Assembly: GCF_030518155.1 (NCBI RefSeq)
Contig: NZ_JAULRU010000583.1
Location: 124,001 to 188,000, forward strand
Direction: 5' to 3'
Length of the DNA: 64,000 bases
Origin: Gilvimarinus gilvus
Lineage (GTDB): Bacteria; Pseudomonadota; Gammaproteobacteria; Pseudomonadales; Cellvibrionaceae
In this document: positions 19,569 through 28,328 of the stretch, one piece after another
How the letters are laid out: the number at the start of each line of letters is the position of its first letter
Numbering within the stretch: the stretch's first letter is position 1
Translations under genes and position numbers: made by a program
Notes under the pieces: generated by a model
What the model was told of the DNA's origin: nothing
The model's database searches: none
Seen by the model: the letters and a program-made list of their open reading frames with translations, nothing else

Positions 19569-21317
19569 CTATTGTGAGCAGTAGTTGGTTAACCAAAGGT
19601 TTTGGTACGGAGCGAGTGTAATGGTGTCACACAGGTCTTCGATTGCATTGCCACTGATTAAGTCCACCCAGTTTTCCGTGCTGATCAGGTTGATATCCGC
19701 TAGGTTCAGCTGTTGGGGTTGATCGCTCAGATTATAAATGCAGAAAATGCTTTGGTTGCGCTGCATGCTCTGGCGCCAGAAGGCAAAGATTTCCGGTCGG
19801 ATGTGCAAGGTGAACTGCGTTGCATTGGGATGGAACGCAGGCTGCTTTGCGCGAATTTTGATGAGGCGTTGCAGTTCGTTAAATACGCGCTGGCCTGGAC
19901 CGTTTTCTTTTCCAAGTCGCTCATTCAAATCGCTTAAGCTCCAGTTGCAGCGGTTGATAGAGCGGTTGTGGCCGGTGGTTTTTACCTTGTCATAATCATT
20001 GTGGGTAGCAAATAGGGTGTGAATGTAAAAGGCCGGTATGCCCTCTACTGCGAGCATAATCGTTTGCGAGCTAATAAGCCGTTCCACTTGCCACTGATCG
20101 CTGCCTTTGTAGGTGCCCTTGAAGGCATCGTACAGGCTTATGTTGGCTTCATAGGGCTTACTGTTACCCTCGGCATCGGTGCGTGAGGAAATACGACCAC
20201 CAAAGGATTCCAGTGTCTGCAACATTTGTTGCAGCTCACCTTCATCAAGTAAACCCTCGGCGGGGCGAAGGCCGACACCATCGTGACTGGCGGTGAAGTT
20301 TAGGTAAGTACAGCCAACCGGCGAAGGCGGCATGGTCATCATCCACGTTTTCAGGTAGGTGCAATCACCGGCAAGTAAGGCGTGAATCACCAACGGCGGC
20401 AAGCTGAAGTTATAAATAATATGCGCTTCGTTGCTGTTGCCAAAGTAGGTTAGGTTTTCTCGATTGGGTACATTGGTCTCGCTGATAAGCAGCGCATGGG
20501 CATTTTTGTACTCGGTGAGTAGCCGTACCAGCTTAATGACTTCGTGAGTCTCGTGAAGGTGAATGCAGCTGGTACCCAATTGCTTCCATAAAAAGGCGAC
20601 GGCGTCGAGGCGAATCCACTGCGCGCCTTCGTCCAGATAGCGGCCGATGATACTGAGGTATTCCAGTAACACTTTTTCATTGCGAAAATCCACATCAACC
20701 TGATCGTGGCTGAAAGTACACCACACATGTTTGGTACCATCGGCCGTATCGGTTTTGCGCAGTAGGGGGCTGGTGCGGGGTCGTACCACGTTAGATAAAT
20801 CGTAGTTCGGATCGGCCTCTACAAAATAGCCACGTCCGGGGTCTTTGCCGTACTGGTAGTTGCGAAACCAAAGGCTCTGACTGGAGACATGGTTTATGAC
20901 CAAGTCCGCCATCAGTTTAAAATCCTGGGCGAGAGCGTTGATGTCGTCCCAGTCGCCTAATTCTGGGTCTACCTGGGTGTAATCGATAACCGCGAACCCG
21001 TCATCCGAGGAGAAGGGAAAAAACGGCAGTACATGGACGGCCGAAAATACGCCTTGCAAATGGTTGTGGAGAAAGTGCTGGAGAGTGTCTAATGGTTTGT
21101 GGCCAGCTTCGCGAATGGAATTGCCGTAGGTGATCAGCAAGCAGTCCTTTTCTGACCATAAGCGCTCGGGCGCTACTACGTCCTTGCTGATGCGCGGGCC
21201 AATAGCGGCCAAACACTGCTCTGTTAATTCCTGGGAGTCACAGTGTGGGTAAAGAGCGCCAATCAGCACGTTAACTTTATGCTTGAGCTCTTCCAGAGAG
21301 AGGAAGTCTGTGGTCAT
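19569..21317 (-). CDS. GH13_18 phosphorylase, probable glucosylglycerate phosphorylase
   Basis: Sucrose-phosphorylase-family enzyme of 582 residues, cytoplasmic. It is expected to split a glucoside with phosphate to give glucose 1-phosphate. The nucleophile aspartate is in RLDAVA (D238), the acid/base glutamate in LLISETN (E280), and the third acid in TASHDGVGLRP (D346). Members of this subgroup act on sucrose, sucrose 6-phosphate, glucosylglycerol or glucosylglycerate. The nearby GpgS-type synthase and glycerate kinase favour glucosylglycerate. The gene is 104 bases after gluconokinase and 101 before the IspD-like gene, all on one strand. The family is firm; the substrate is inferred from context. 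Confidence 0.85.
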   Translation of the reverse strand: MTTDFLSLEELKHKVNVLIGALYPHCDSQELTEQCLAAIGPRISKDVVAPERLWSEKDCLLITYGNSIREAGHKPLDTLQHFLHNHLQGVFSAVHVLPFFPFSSDDGFAVIDYTQVDPELGDWDDINALAQDFKLMADLVINHVSSQSLWFRNYQYGKDPGRGYFVEADPNYDLSNVVRPRTSPLLRKTDTADGTKHVWCTFSHDQVDVDFRNEKVLLEYLSIIGRYLDEGAQWIRLDAVAFLWKQLGTSCIHLHETHEVIKLVRLLTEYKNAHALLISETNVPNRENLTYFGNSNEAHIIYNFSLPPLVIHALLAGDCTYLKTWMMTMPPSPVGCTYLNFTASHDGVGLRPAEGLLDEGELQQMLQTLESFGGRISSRTDAEGNSKPYEANISLYDAFKGTYKGSDQWQVERLISSQTIMLAVEGIPAFYIHTLFATHNDYDKVKTTGHNRSINRCNWSLSDLNERLGKENGPGQRVFNELQRLIKIRAKQPAFHPNATQFTLHIRPEIFAFWRQSMQRNQSIFCIYNLSDQPQQLNLADINLISTENWVDLISGNAIEDLCDTITLAPYQNLWLTNYCSQ

Positions 21318-21421
21318 GGGGTGGCCTCATCGCCTGATCGAAATTTCTACTGCCAAATCAGCACCTTGCTGTTGTGCAGAACTAAGTGATCAGAGGCAAA
21401 ACTTGTGCCGCGTAGAAGGTG

Positions 21422-21961
21422 CTAGCCTAGTTTAGCTTCAATATCCCGGTAACAGCTATCAATTACACGCTCGAGCGGTGGGGTTATGTCCACGGAGATG
21501 ATGTCTGACTCCTGATTGCAGGGCTCAAGACTGTCAAATTGGCTGTCTAGTAGGCTGGTTGGCATGAAATGATCGCTGCGATCGTTCATACGCGAGGCGA
21601 TAAGCGCCTTTGAGCCTTCTAGGTGCAGGAATACAATGTTAAACGGCAATTGGCGTAACGTGTCCCGGTGGGCCTGCCTTAATCCGGAGAATGCGAGGGT
21701 ACAGCTGGTGCCTTTTTGGAAGCATTCATTTAAGTATGCACTGATGTTGTGCACCCACGGGGCGCGAAGCTCATCGGTGAGAGGGGTTCCGGCAGCCATT
21801 TGGGCTTTGGCCGCCTCGCTGTGGAAGTCATCTGCGTCGAGATAGAGGTATTGATAGTGTTGGGCAAGCGCCTTTGCCACGCTGGATTTGCCGGATCCGG
21901 AAACTCCCATCACGATAATTAGTACAGGAATGTGATCGTTATCAATTGAAGATTGGCACAT
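21422..21961 (-). CDS. gntK: Gluconokinase
   Basis: Phosphorylates D-gluconate to 6-phosphogluconate for the Entner-Doudoroff or pentose phosphate route; 179 residues. The Walker A GVSGSGKSS is at residues 19-27, with LDADDFHS, MAAGTPLTDELRAPW and CTLAFSGLRQ..RD matching GntK/IdnK. The domain after that ends HFMPTSLLDSQFDSLE, the usual lid. It is divergent from a LacI-type regulator, with an operator-like site in the gap. It explains the fate of gluconate released from cellobionate by the GH94 enzyme nearby. Confidence 0.93.
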   Translation of the reverse strand: MCQSSIDNDHIPVLIIVMGVSGSGKSSVAKALAQHYQYLYLDADDFHSEAAKAQMAAGTPLTDELRAPWVHNISAYLNECFQKGTSCTLAFSGLRQAHRDTLRQLPFNIVFLHLEGSKALIASRMNDRSDHFMPTSLLDSQFDSLEPCNQESDIISVDITPPLERVIDSCYRDIEAKLG

Positions 21962-22003
21962 GAAGGTTAACTCGGTAGTATTGGGACGCCACGTATGGGG
22001 CTA

Positions 22004-22019
22004 ATGATAGCGCAAACAT
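22004..22019. promoter_or_regulatory. LacI-type operator between gntK and its regulator
   Basis: ATGATAGCGCAAACAT is an imperfect palindrome around a central GCGC. Its left half is identical to the perfect palindrome at 27397-27412 upstream of the symporter. It lies between divergent gntK and the LacI-type gene and would serve both. Confidence 0.6.
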
Positions 22020-22065
22020 TGGGTGCTGTGCTAGTATCAATTGAAATAACAGGGGAGAATACACA

Positions 22066-23109
22066 GTGGGTAGAGCCCGCAAAAGCTCAACAAAGCGAGC
22101 GACATTGGCCGACGTGGCAAAGGTGGCTAATGTTAGTGCCATCACTGTTTCACGAGTCATCAATCAACCGGGCAAGGTGTCTCCTGAGCTGGGGCAGCGC
22201 GTGCAAGAAGCGATTGATATGCTGGGCTATATTCCCAACCAGTCTGCCAGCTCCCTGGCGTCAGCGCGCTCTGGCGTTATAGGGGTTTCGATCCCCTCGC
22301 TCTCCAATGTTGTGTTTAATGATGTGTTGCGTGGGATCTACGATGTAGCCGGTGCCAGTGACTACAAGGTGCTGTTGGTGGATACGCATTATTCTCCCCT
22401 TGAAGAAGAGAAAATGGTGCGCACTCTGCTAAGTCAATCGCCCGAGGCAATGATCATTACCGGCGGGGATCAAACCCGTGCCTGTGAGCGCATGTTGGCA
22501 AAAGCGGGCATGCCGGTTGTGCAAATAATGGAGCTTTTGGAGCAGCCCCTTGATATGAATGTGGGATTTTCACATTATCAGGCGGGTTATGACGTTGCTC
22601 TGAAAATGTTGGCAACCGGTTGTAACCAATTGGGCTTTGTCGGTGCGCGTATGGATGCACGTGTACAACAACGTATGGCGGGCTTTGTCGACGCCTTGCG
22701 TGCGAAAAATAAGTTGAATCAGGAGTATATTGTCACGACACCTGAGCCGTCTTCGATTGCGTTGGGTGGCGAGTTGTTCCGCAGCTTACTCAGTGCATCG
22801 TCAGGCGCCGTGGACGGCATTTTTTGCTGCAACGATGACCTTGCTCTCGGCGCGTTATTTGAAAGCCAGCGTATGAATATAAAAATTCCTACGGAAATGT
22901 CGCTGTGTGGTTTTAACGATTTTGAAACATCGGCTTACGTTAATCCGTCATTGTCGAGTGTGCATGTGCCGCGTTATGAAATGGGTGTTAAAGCGGCTGA
23001 AATGATCATCAACGTGCTGAATGATAAAGGCGTTGCGGACAAAACACTCGACATAGGATTCGAGGTGATATTACGCCAATCGTCGAGGGCGTCAGTACCA
23101 CCGCAGTAA
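22066..23109 (+). CDS. LacI/GalR-family transcriptional regulator (GntR-like)
   Basis: Sugar-responsive repressor of 347 residues. The helix-turn-helix at residues 13-40 reads TLADVAKVANVSAITVSRVI, followed by the hinge NQSASSLAS and a periplasmic-binding-like sensor domain. The start is GTG at 22066 with AGGGGAGA eight bases upstream. It is divergent from gluconokinase and convergent with the GH94 gene. The similarity and placement match gluconate-type LacI regulators, so gluconate, 6-phosphogluconate or cellobionate is the likely effector. Two related palindromes, at 22004 and 27397, are its probable binding sites. Confidence 0.88.
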   Translation: MGRARKSSTKRATLADVAKVANVSAITVSRVINQPGKVSPELGQRVQEAIDMLGYIPNQSASSLASARSGVIGVSIPSLSNVVFNDVLRGIYDVAGASDYKVLLVDTHYSPLEEEKMVRTLLSQSPEAMIITGGDQTRACERMLAKAGMPVVQIMELLEQPLDMNVGFSHYQAGYDVALKMLATGCNQLGFVGARMDARVQQRMAGFVDALRAKNKLNQEYIVTTPEPSSIALGGELFRSLLSASSGAVDGIFCCNDDLALGALFESQRMNIKIPTEMSLCGFNDFETSAYVNPSLSSVHVPRYEMGVKAAEMIINVLNDKGVADKTLDIGFEVILRQSSRASVPPQ

Positions 23110-23116
23110 TTTGTGT

Positions 23117-23153
23117 CGGGTGATATGGTTGGCGCGACCATATCACCCGTTTT
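23117..23153 (+). terminator. Terminator between the LacI-type gene and GH94 gene
   Basis: A perfect 13-base-pair stem, CGGGTGATATGGT with ACCATATCACCCG, and a 7-base loop are followed by TTTT. It lies between convergent genes and could serve both directions. Confidence 0.8.
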
Positions 23154-23155
23154 AC

Positions 23156-25522
23156 TCACTGCGTTCCCAGCAGTACTTCCACGTTATATTCTTGCCCTGA
23201 CTTGGGAGCGAGCAGCTTAAACACTGATTGAGTGACGCCGTTAACCTTCAGTGAAGATTTTCCCGCTACACGTGTATAGGTAACGTGCACGGTGGCGCCG
23301 CGAAACTGGCGGGTCACTTTTGCACTGTTCCAGCCCGAGGGTAATTGCGGGCGAATGATTAGATCCTGCCCCTCGCCGCGCAAACCAAACAGGCCATCCA
23401 GCAGTGACCGATACACCCAGCTAACCGTACCGGTGTTAAACAGTTGGCTGGAGCGACCGGCGGTGCGGGGAAACTGGTAGTAGGCGCCACGATAGTAGTT
23501 AGGGATATACACAGGCATTTGGCCGCGTTGAGTATAGTCGTCGGTATCTGGCCCCGGCAGCATTTGTCGCAGTAGTTTGAATGCCTTGTCCGCTTCACCG
23601 ATACTGTAAAGGCTGTAAATGTAAAAAATCGCCGCGTGGTTGTAGACCGAACCATTTTCAGCCGAACCGGGATGCTTTTGCGTGACCCGACCAACGTCCT
23701 CGCGCATGGCGGTAAAGGCGGGTGCCAGCATGGCGACCCCGTAGGGTGTTTCCAGTTGCTGCTCTACATTCTCTAACATGGTACGGCGTTGCTCCGCACT
23801 GCACGTATTGGCGAGAATGGCCCAGCTCTGCGGGTTGAGAAAAATGCGACCTTCTAAATCTTTACTGATGCCAAAAACAACGTCGTCGTCAGTGATGCCA
23901 CGCCCGTACCACTGGCCATCCCACAGGTGTTTGTTGACCGCATTGTTGATTTCGGTTGCGCCGCTGCGAAATTCGTCTGCGTTACCGAGACCCTTTTTCT
24001 CGCACAGATCGGCCCAAAGGTTAAGCGCGTAGGCTGTGGCGACACTGAGCCAGCCGGATACGCCTTTACCTTTGTAACCCACCATATTCATCGGGTCGCA
24101 CCAATCGCCCTGAGCGATATAGGACAGCCCGCGCTCGTCGCGCGCCTGCAGCAACCAGCGCATTGCGTTACTGATGCGCGCGGCGACGGTGAGCGATTTT
24201 CCGTCAGAACCCGTGACTGATTCGGCGAGAAGGTCAAAGTCTCCGGTTTCATCCAAATACGCCTGTAAACACACCGGTAGCCAAACGCAGTGATCGGTGT
24301 GCGGCACCTGATTGATGTATTTTAACTCGGCATCTTCGTGTAACAGGATACCGTCTGGCATTGCACCTGTGTCTTCCTGTTGGCTCAGTGCGTGAACAAA
24401 TGCGTGGCGAGCGACCGCTGGGTTGATGTAGCTCATGCCCATGTTGTCTTGCAGGTAGTTGCGTGTTTGCGGGTCGGTTGTCAGACGGTTGACGTCACCG
24501 TGGTAAAACACCTGGCGAGCGAGCCAGTTGTTAACAAAATTGTCCAGAGTTTTATCCGGTGTATCTATCTGTAGTACACCAGTACCTTGGGCAAGGTAGT
24601 CACGGTAGTCTTGTTTGGCCTTAGCAAACCCTGCGGGGGTCAAATAGCGCTCGCGAATATTGGCAATTTCTTCCAAATCTTTGGCCGGGCCAAAAGCAAA
24701 GCGCAACGTGGAGATATCTTCCGCGTCCAAACAGAGGCGGTATTGTACGGCGGCCAATGGCGTTTCGTAACGTGCGTCGTTGCATGGCAGTATTGGTTCA
24801 CGCAGTGCATCCGGGTTGTGTAAGCCGCCTTCGCCTTCAAACGTTTCTCTTTGTAGGTGCCACGCTGTCGGCGCGGTCTCGCACAACAGATAAGTTTTGT
24901 CTTTAAAGTGTTGGTTTTTAAAGTAGTCAGGGTATTTTTGATAAGGTGTGACGCAGCTGGCAACAACCGCATTCAAGTCGCTGTTGTACTCGGCACTCTG
25001 GTTCATCCAACTCATATAGCCGGGGGTGAAATAGGGGATAACACTGATTTTGCGTTCCCGTCCCGACGTGTTTTCAATTCGGCACTGCCAAAGCTCCACT
25101 ACGTCATCTACCGGCAAGCTAAGTGACAGGTGCACCGTAATCCCCAAGTGCTGAACGTGCCAGCGAATATCACTCTGCCCGGTAATAAATTCAAAGTGGT
25201 CGAGTTCTCCGCGAACTGGTTCGTAGGGCGCTGAAAAAAGCTCGCCAGTTTCATCATCCCTAATATAGAAAAAGCGGCCCGGGTGGTGCGCGTAATAGGG
25301 CTGTTCTGGTTGCATGAATGTTTTTGCTTCCAGGTTTGGCGCATAGGCGTACTTGGCCGGCTCCGGCTGCATAAATTGTGCAACGGCGTAGCCTCGACAA
25401 TTCATCTGGATCATCATTTTTTGGTTCCAGAGAAAGCCGGCCGCGCGTGGCATCATGGTGGGGCTGGTTAAGTGAAAATCTTGGCCGTCGTCTGAGGCGA
25501 ATAACTTAGGATCTAATGACAT
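23156..25522 (-). CDS. GH94 phosphorylase, probable cellobionic acid phosphorylase
   Basis: Cytoplasmic phosphorylase of 788 residues that splits a beta-glucoside with phosphate to glucose 1-phosphate and the aglycone sugar. The catalytic acid region is QGDWCDPMN (about 471-479), where cellobiose phosphorylases have DWND. The variation here and the length fit the cellobionate group found in Saccharophagus. [16 protein letters not shown] and [11 protein letters not shown] are the usual GH94 phosphate and sugar loops. Gluconokinase and a gluconate-type regulator lie beside it and the symporter precedes it, consistent with using cellobionate made by lytic polysaccharide monooxygenases. A terminator-like hairpin lies directly before the start. 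Confidence 0.87.
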   Translation of the reverse strand: MSLDPKLFASDDGQDFHLTSPTMMPRAAGFLWNQKMMIQMNCRGYAVAQFMQPEPAKYAYAPNLEAKTFMQPEQPYYAHHPGRFFYIRDDETGELFSAPYEPVRGELDHFEFITGQSDIRWHVQHLGITVHLSLSLPVDDVVELWQCRIENTSGRERKISVIPYFTPGYMSWMNQSAEYNSDLNAVVASCVTPYQKYPDYFKNQHFKDKTYLLCETAPTAWHLQRETFEGEGGLHNPDALREPILPCNDARYETPLAAVQYRLCLDAEDISTLRFAFGPAKDLEEIANIRERYLTPAGFAKAKQDYRDYLAQGTGVLQIDTPDKTLDNFVNNWLARQVFYHGDVNRLTTDPQTRNYLQDNMGMSYINPAVARHAFVHALSQQEDTGAMPDGILLHEDAELKYINQVPHTDHCVWLPVCLQAYLDETGDFDLLAESVTGSDGKSLTVAARISNAMRWLLQARDERGLSYIAQGDWCDPMNMVGYKGKGVSGWLSVATAYALNLWADLCEKKGLGNADEFRSGATEINNAVNKHLWDGQWYGRGITDDDVVFGISKDLEGRIFLNPQSWAILANTCSAEQRRTMLENVEQQLETPYGVAMLAPAFTAMREDVGRVTQKHPGSAENGSVYNHAAIFYIYSLYSIGEADKAFKLLRQMLPGPDTDDYTQRGQMPVYIPNYYRGAYYQFPRTAGRSSQLFNTGTVSWVYRSLLDGLFGLRGEGQDLIIRPQLPSGWNSAKVTRQFRGATVHVTYTRVAGKSSLKVNGVTQSVFKLLAPKSGQEYNVEVLLGTQ

Positions 25523-25534
25523 GGGTACCTCGGT

Positions 25535-25567
25535 AAAAAAGAGCGCCCAAGTTGCCTTGGGGCGCTC
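25535..25567 (-). terminator. Intercistronic terminator or attenuator before the GH94 gene
   Basis: On the minus strand GAGCGCCCCAAG pairs with CTTGGGCGCTC (one bulged G) around a 4-base loop and is followed by six T. The T run ends 12 bases before the GH94 ATG, next to its GAGG ribosome site. It may set the ratio of symporter to phosphorylase. A second inverted repeat, AAGCTCCGC (25663-25671) with GCGGAGCTT (25691-25699), lies just after the symporter stop. Confidence 0.75.
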
Positions 25568-25703
25568 AAGCGAGAGTGACAGTTACAGGCGGTCGGTTGC
25601 CTTAGCCGTCTTACAACCTGGGTTAAAGAACGGTCGTCACTTTACGGAGTCAATCGTTGAGTAAGCTCCGCCGTCGTCAGGCGAAGTGCAGCGGAGCTTA
25701 TAT

Positions 25704-27332
25704 TTATTCAGGGTTTTTAGCTGCCAATTCCTTTTGAATGGCTTCGAGCTTGTCGCCAGTTAAGTCGTAAAACATTAAGGCGATAATAGCAATAAAGGCA
25801 AATGCCCCGGGTGCCAGCGTTTGCATATAAACGATGCCGTCTAGGGAGGCATTCGACTGGGCCTGATTGGCTTGGTAGCCGAGGGCGGCGAGTACGGAAA
25901 GCATAAGCGCGGAGCCCGCTGCACTGCCCATTTTTTGCGAAAAGGTCGTTGCCGCGAAGGTCATGCCAGTCGCCCGTCGCCCGGTTTTCCATTCATTGTA
26001 ATCGGCCACATCGGCGTACATGGCCCAAGTGATAGGGGCTTTGGGCCCCAGAGCCAGAGAAATTAAAATACTGAGGATAAACATCCAAATGATTTCTTGT
26101 GGGATGGCTGCGCTGTCCAGAGTTGACCCGTCCCCGCGTGTTTTTATCACGCTAATGGTTTGATTATCCAGGCCTTCCAGTGCGAGAGTGGCGCTGGTGT
26201 TGTCGAGTTCGACGCGGTCTTTGATAATCCAGAAAACCTTTTCATAGCGGGTCCAGCGATAGGTATCACCGGCTTGGTGTTCCTCTGCGAGCAATTCGCT
26301 GGCAGCGAGTTCTGTTCGCTCGGCGTCGTTCACATCAACCACCCCAAGAGCTTGTGGCTTGGGAACAAACGCAAAGATAAAGCACAGTACGCTGACGATG
26401 CCCATCAGAACCATCAGCAGCCGCACTTTTTCTACGTAGCGGGTTAGGGTGGACGCTGACATGGCACCAATCATCAGCCCCAGTACTTGTAAGCCAACAA
26501 AGGTTCCCAGCAAATCTGGGCGCTCGACGAAATACTTAAAGTAATAGGTGGCCGAGCTACCGCGCAGGGTAAAGGTGGTCATAATAACCATGGCCAGTAT
26601 AAAAATAATGATCCACGGCTTACATGTCAGTAGCACTTTTAAATCGCGCAGCGGTTCAGATTTTTGATCCGCCGGTGGGGCGATACGCTCTTTGGTCGTA
26701 GCGAAGGCAATGACAAACAATATGGAGGCGACCACCGCGTAAATGCTCATGGTGATTTGCCAGCCTATCGGGCTGTAGCGGTCACCACCGCCAAAGTATT
26801 CGGCCAGATCGGGTGTGGCGGCGCCGACAATAATGCCCGTGAAGTAGGCGAAAAAGAAACGAGTACTGTTGAGTGTATTGCGCTCTTGCGCGTCGGCCGT
26901 AAGTACAGCAGACAGCGAGTTGTAGGGCATGTTGAGAACGGTGTAGGTCAACATCAAAATCATGTAGGTGGCGTAGGCCCACAGCAGTTTGCCGCCTTCG
27001 CCAAGGTCTGGGGTGGTCATGGTGAGCAGGCCGGCCCCCATCATTGGCAGTGTGCCAAACAGCAGGTAAGGGCGGAATTTCCCCCAGCGCGTGTTGGTTT
27101 TATCGGCAATTGCGCCCATTGCCGGGTCGGTAAAGGCATCTACTATTTTGGTGATCGTCACCATAGTTGCGGCTGCGGCCGCACTGATGCCAAAGATGTC
27201 GGTATAAAAGAAAATGAGGTATGAGCCAATAATGGCCCAGTAAAAGTTAAAGCCGGCATCACCCAGGCCGTAGCCTATGCGCTCGCGCCAGCTCAACTTA
27301 GCCAGCCGCTGCGGGGAAGTTTGGTCAGTCAC
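25704..27332 (-). CDS. GPH-family sugar:cation symporter
   Basis: Inner-membrane transporter of 542 residues with about 12 membrane helices. The family hallmarks are present: the N-terminal GYGLGDAGFNFYW, VDAFTDPAMGAIADKT and RWGKFRPYLLFG loops. It is longer than most members because of a polar insertion of about 85 residues (325-411) between two helices. The start is GTG at 27332 with GAGG seven bases upstream. It lies upstream of the GH94 phosphorylase in the same direction, below a perfect LacI-type palindrome. Cellobionate or cellobiose is the likely cargo, by context. Confidence 0.88.
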   Translation of the reverse strand: MTDQTSPQRLAKLSWRERIGYGLGDAGFNFYWAIIGSYLIFFYTDIFGISAAAAATMVTITKIVDAFTDPAMGAIADKTNTRWGKFRPYLLFGTLPMMGAGLLTMTTPDLGEGGKLLWAYATYMILMLTYTVLNMPYNSLSAVLTADAQERNTLNSTRFFFAYFTGIIVGAATPDLAEYFGGGDRYSPIGWQITMSIYAVVASILFVIAFATTKERIAPPADQKSEPLRDLKVLLTCKPWIIIFILAMVIMTTFTLRGSSATYYFKYFVERPDLLGTFVGLQVLGLMIGAMSASTLTRYVEKVRLLMVLMGIVSVLCFIFAFVPKPQALGVVDVNDAERTELAASELLAEEHQAGDTYRWTRYEKVFWIIKDRVELDNTSATLALEGLDNQTISVIKTRGDGSTLDSAAIPQEIIWMFILSILISLALGPKAPITWAMYADVADYNEWKTGRRATGMTFAATTFSQKMGSAAGSALMLSVLAALGYQANQAQSNASLDGIVYMQTLAPGAFAFIAIIALMFYDLTGDKLEAIQKELAAKNPE

Positions 27333-27396
27333 GACATTACCTCGACGTTATTATTGGTAGTGGTACCTAAGGTGAAAGCCTCAGGTTATTATCTAA

Positions 27397-27412
27397 ATGA
27401 TAGCGCTATCAT
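27397..27412. promoter_or_regulatory. Perfect LacI-type operator upstream of the symporter
   Basis: ATGATAGCGCTATCAT is a perfect 16-base palindrome with the central GC step typical of LacI/GalR operators, 65 bases before the symporter start. It shares its left half and core with the site at 22004-22019. Confidence 0.75.
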
Positions 27413-27515
27413 ACTGGCGTCAGGCGCTAAAATCCAGTTTTTCACCGTTGAGGCCGTGACAGTAAGCAGAGAGAGGTGCGGCCAGACCCACTAAAGCCTG
27501 GCCATCGGGCAGGTT

Positions 27516-27794
27516 TTACGCGGAGTTTCTCAGCGGGCACTGCTCTTGTTTGATGCTGGTGTATTTCAGCCAGGCGTGGGCGACTGGGTTGGTCGCTGAA
27601 GATTTACCGTCAATCGCCTTGAGTAGTTGCATATCAGCGAAGTTAGGGTTGAGCACTTCGTCCTGTAGCAAGGCGTTGATGAGCGCCCCGTGTTTCTTGA
27701 TCAGCCGCAGCTGGGCGCTGGTCAGGGGGTGAGTATCGTTTAGGTCATTGGCGCCGTGATAGGGCTGTTTTAGGTAGTGTTCACGCGGCAGCAT
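27516..27794 (-). CDS. DUF413/MaoP-like small protein
   Basis: Small cytoplasmic protein of 92 residues. The pattern LTSAQLRLIKKHG, a central acidic P..AD..LL.A.DG segment, and a terminal AHAWLKYT resemble the DUF413 family (YifE/MaoP). The E. coli member of that family takes part in organising the Ori macrodomain. The sequence is short and the match is from recalled motifs, so the family is probable and the function open. AGGAGAG precedes the ATG. It stands alone between the sugar island and rpsT. Confidence 0.55.
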   Translation of the reverse strand: MLPREHYLKQPYHGANDLNDTHPLTSAQLRLIKKHGALINALLQDEVLNPNFADMQLLKAIDGKSSATNPVAHAWLKYTSIKQEQCPLRNSA

Positions 27795-27908
27795 ACTTCT
27801 CTCTCCTAATCTGGCTAAAGGATTGTTATGGCGAGAGTTTTATAACCAAGTTTTCTGACGGCTATGTTGCGAAAATGTGACGATTTAAAGAATTGCCAGG
27901 GCGGGCAT

Positions 27909-27936
27909 AAAAAAACCGGCCATAGGCCGGTTTTTT
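27909..27936. terminator. Bidirectional terminator after rpsT
   Basis: CCGGCC and GGCCGG around the loop ATA are flanked by seven A and six T, so it works on both strands. It ends rpsT transcription on the minus strand. Confidence 0.88.
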
Positions 27937-27953
27937 AAGCGATTGGCGTCGAA

Positions 27954-28220
27954 TTAAGAGGCCAGAGCTTTGATCTTGCTGTTCAGGCGGCTCTTGTGAC
28001 GAGCGGCCTTATTTTTGTGGTAGACGCCTTTGTCGGCTACACGATCCAGCACTGGTACGGCTGCTGTATAGGCTTCTTTGGCTTTCTCTACGTCACCTGC
28101 TTCAATGGCGGCATCCACTTTCTTCAAGTAGGTGCGCACCATGGAGCGCAGGCTGGCGTTGTGCTTGCGAGCTTTTTCATTCTGGCGTGCACGTTTTTTG
28201 GCTTGAGGTGAATTTGCCAC
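27954..28220 (-). CDS. rpsT: 30S ribosomal protein S20
   Basis: Small-subunit protein of 88 residues that binds 16S rRNA. The start [26 protein letters not shown] is the classic basic N terminus. The GTG at 28220 is used because it gives the family N terminus and has AGGAG upstream; an in-frame ATG at 28241 would add seven residues not seen in the family. A weak start codon is known for S20 and links to autoregulation in E. coli. A strong promoter lies upstream and a terminator downstream. Confidence 0.96.
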   Translation of the reverse strand: MANSPQAKKRARQNEKARKHNASLRSMVRTYLKKVDAAIEAGDVEKAKEAYTAAVPVLDRVADKGVYHKNKAARHKSRLNSKIKALAS

Positions 28221-28300
28221 CGTGTTGCTCCTATAAATCAAAATAAGTTTATTACTGGACTACTGGTGATTAACTTACCAGCACCCGTAAAAGACGCGGC

Positions 28301-28328
28301 ATTTTACCCGTTTAGGGGCTATTGTCAA
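28301..28328 (-). promoter_or_regulatory. Sigma70 promoter for rpsT
   Basis: On the minus strand a perfect TTGACA-type box (TTGACA, with 28323-28328 as its core) is followed after 16 bases by TAAAAT (28301-28306). It lies about 80 bases before the rpsT start and overlaps the end of the histidine kinase gene. Confidence 0.75.
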
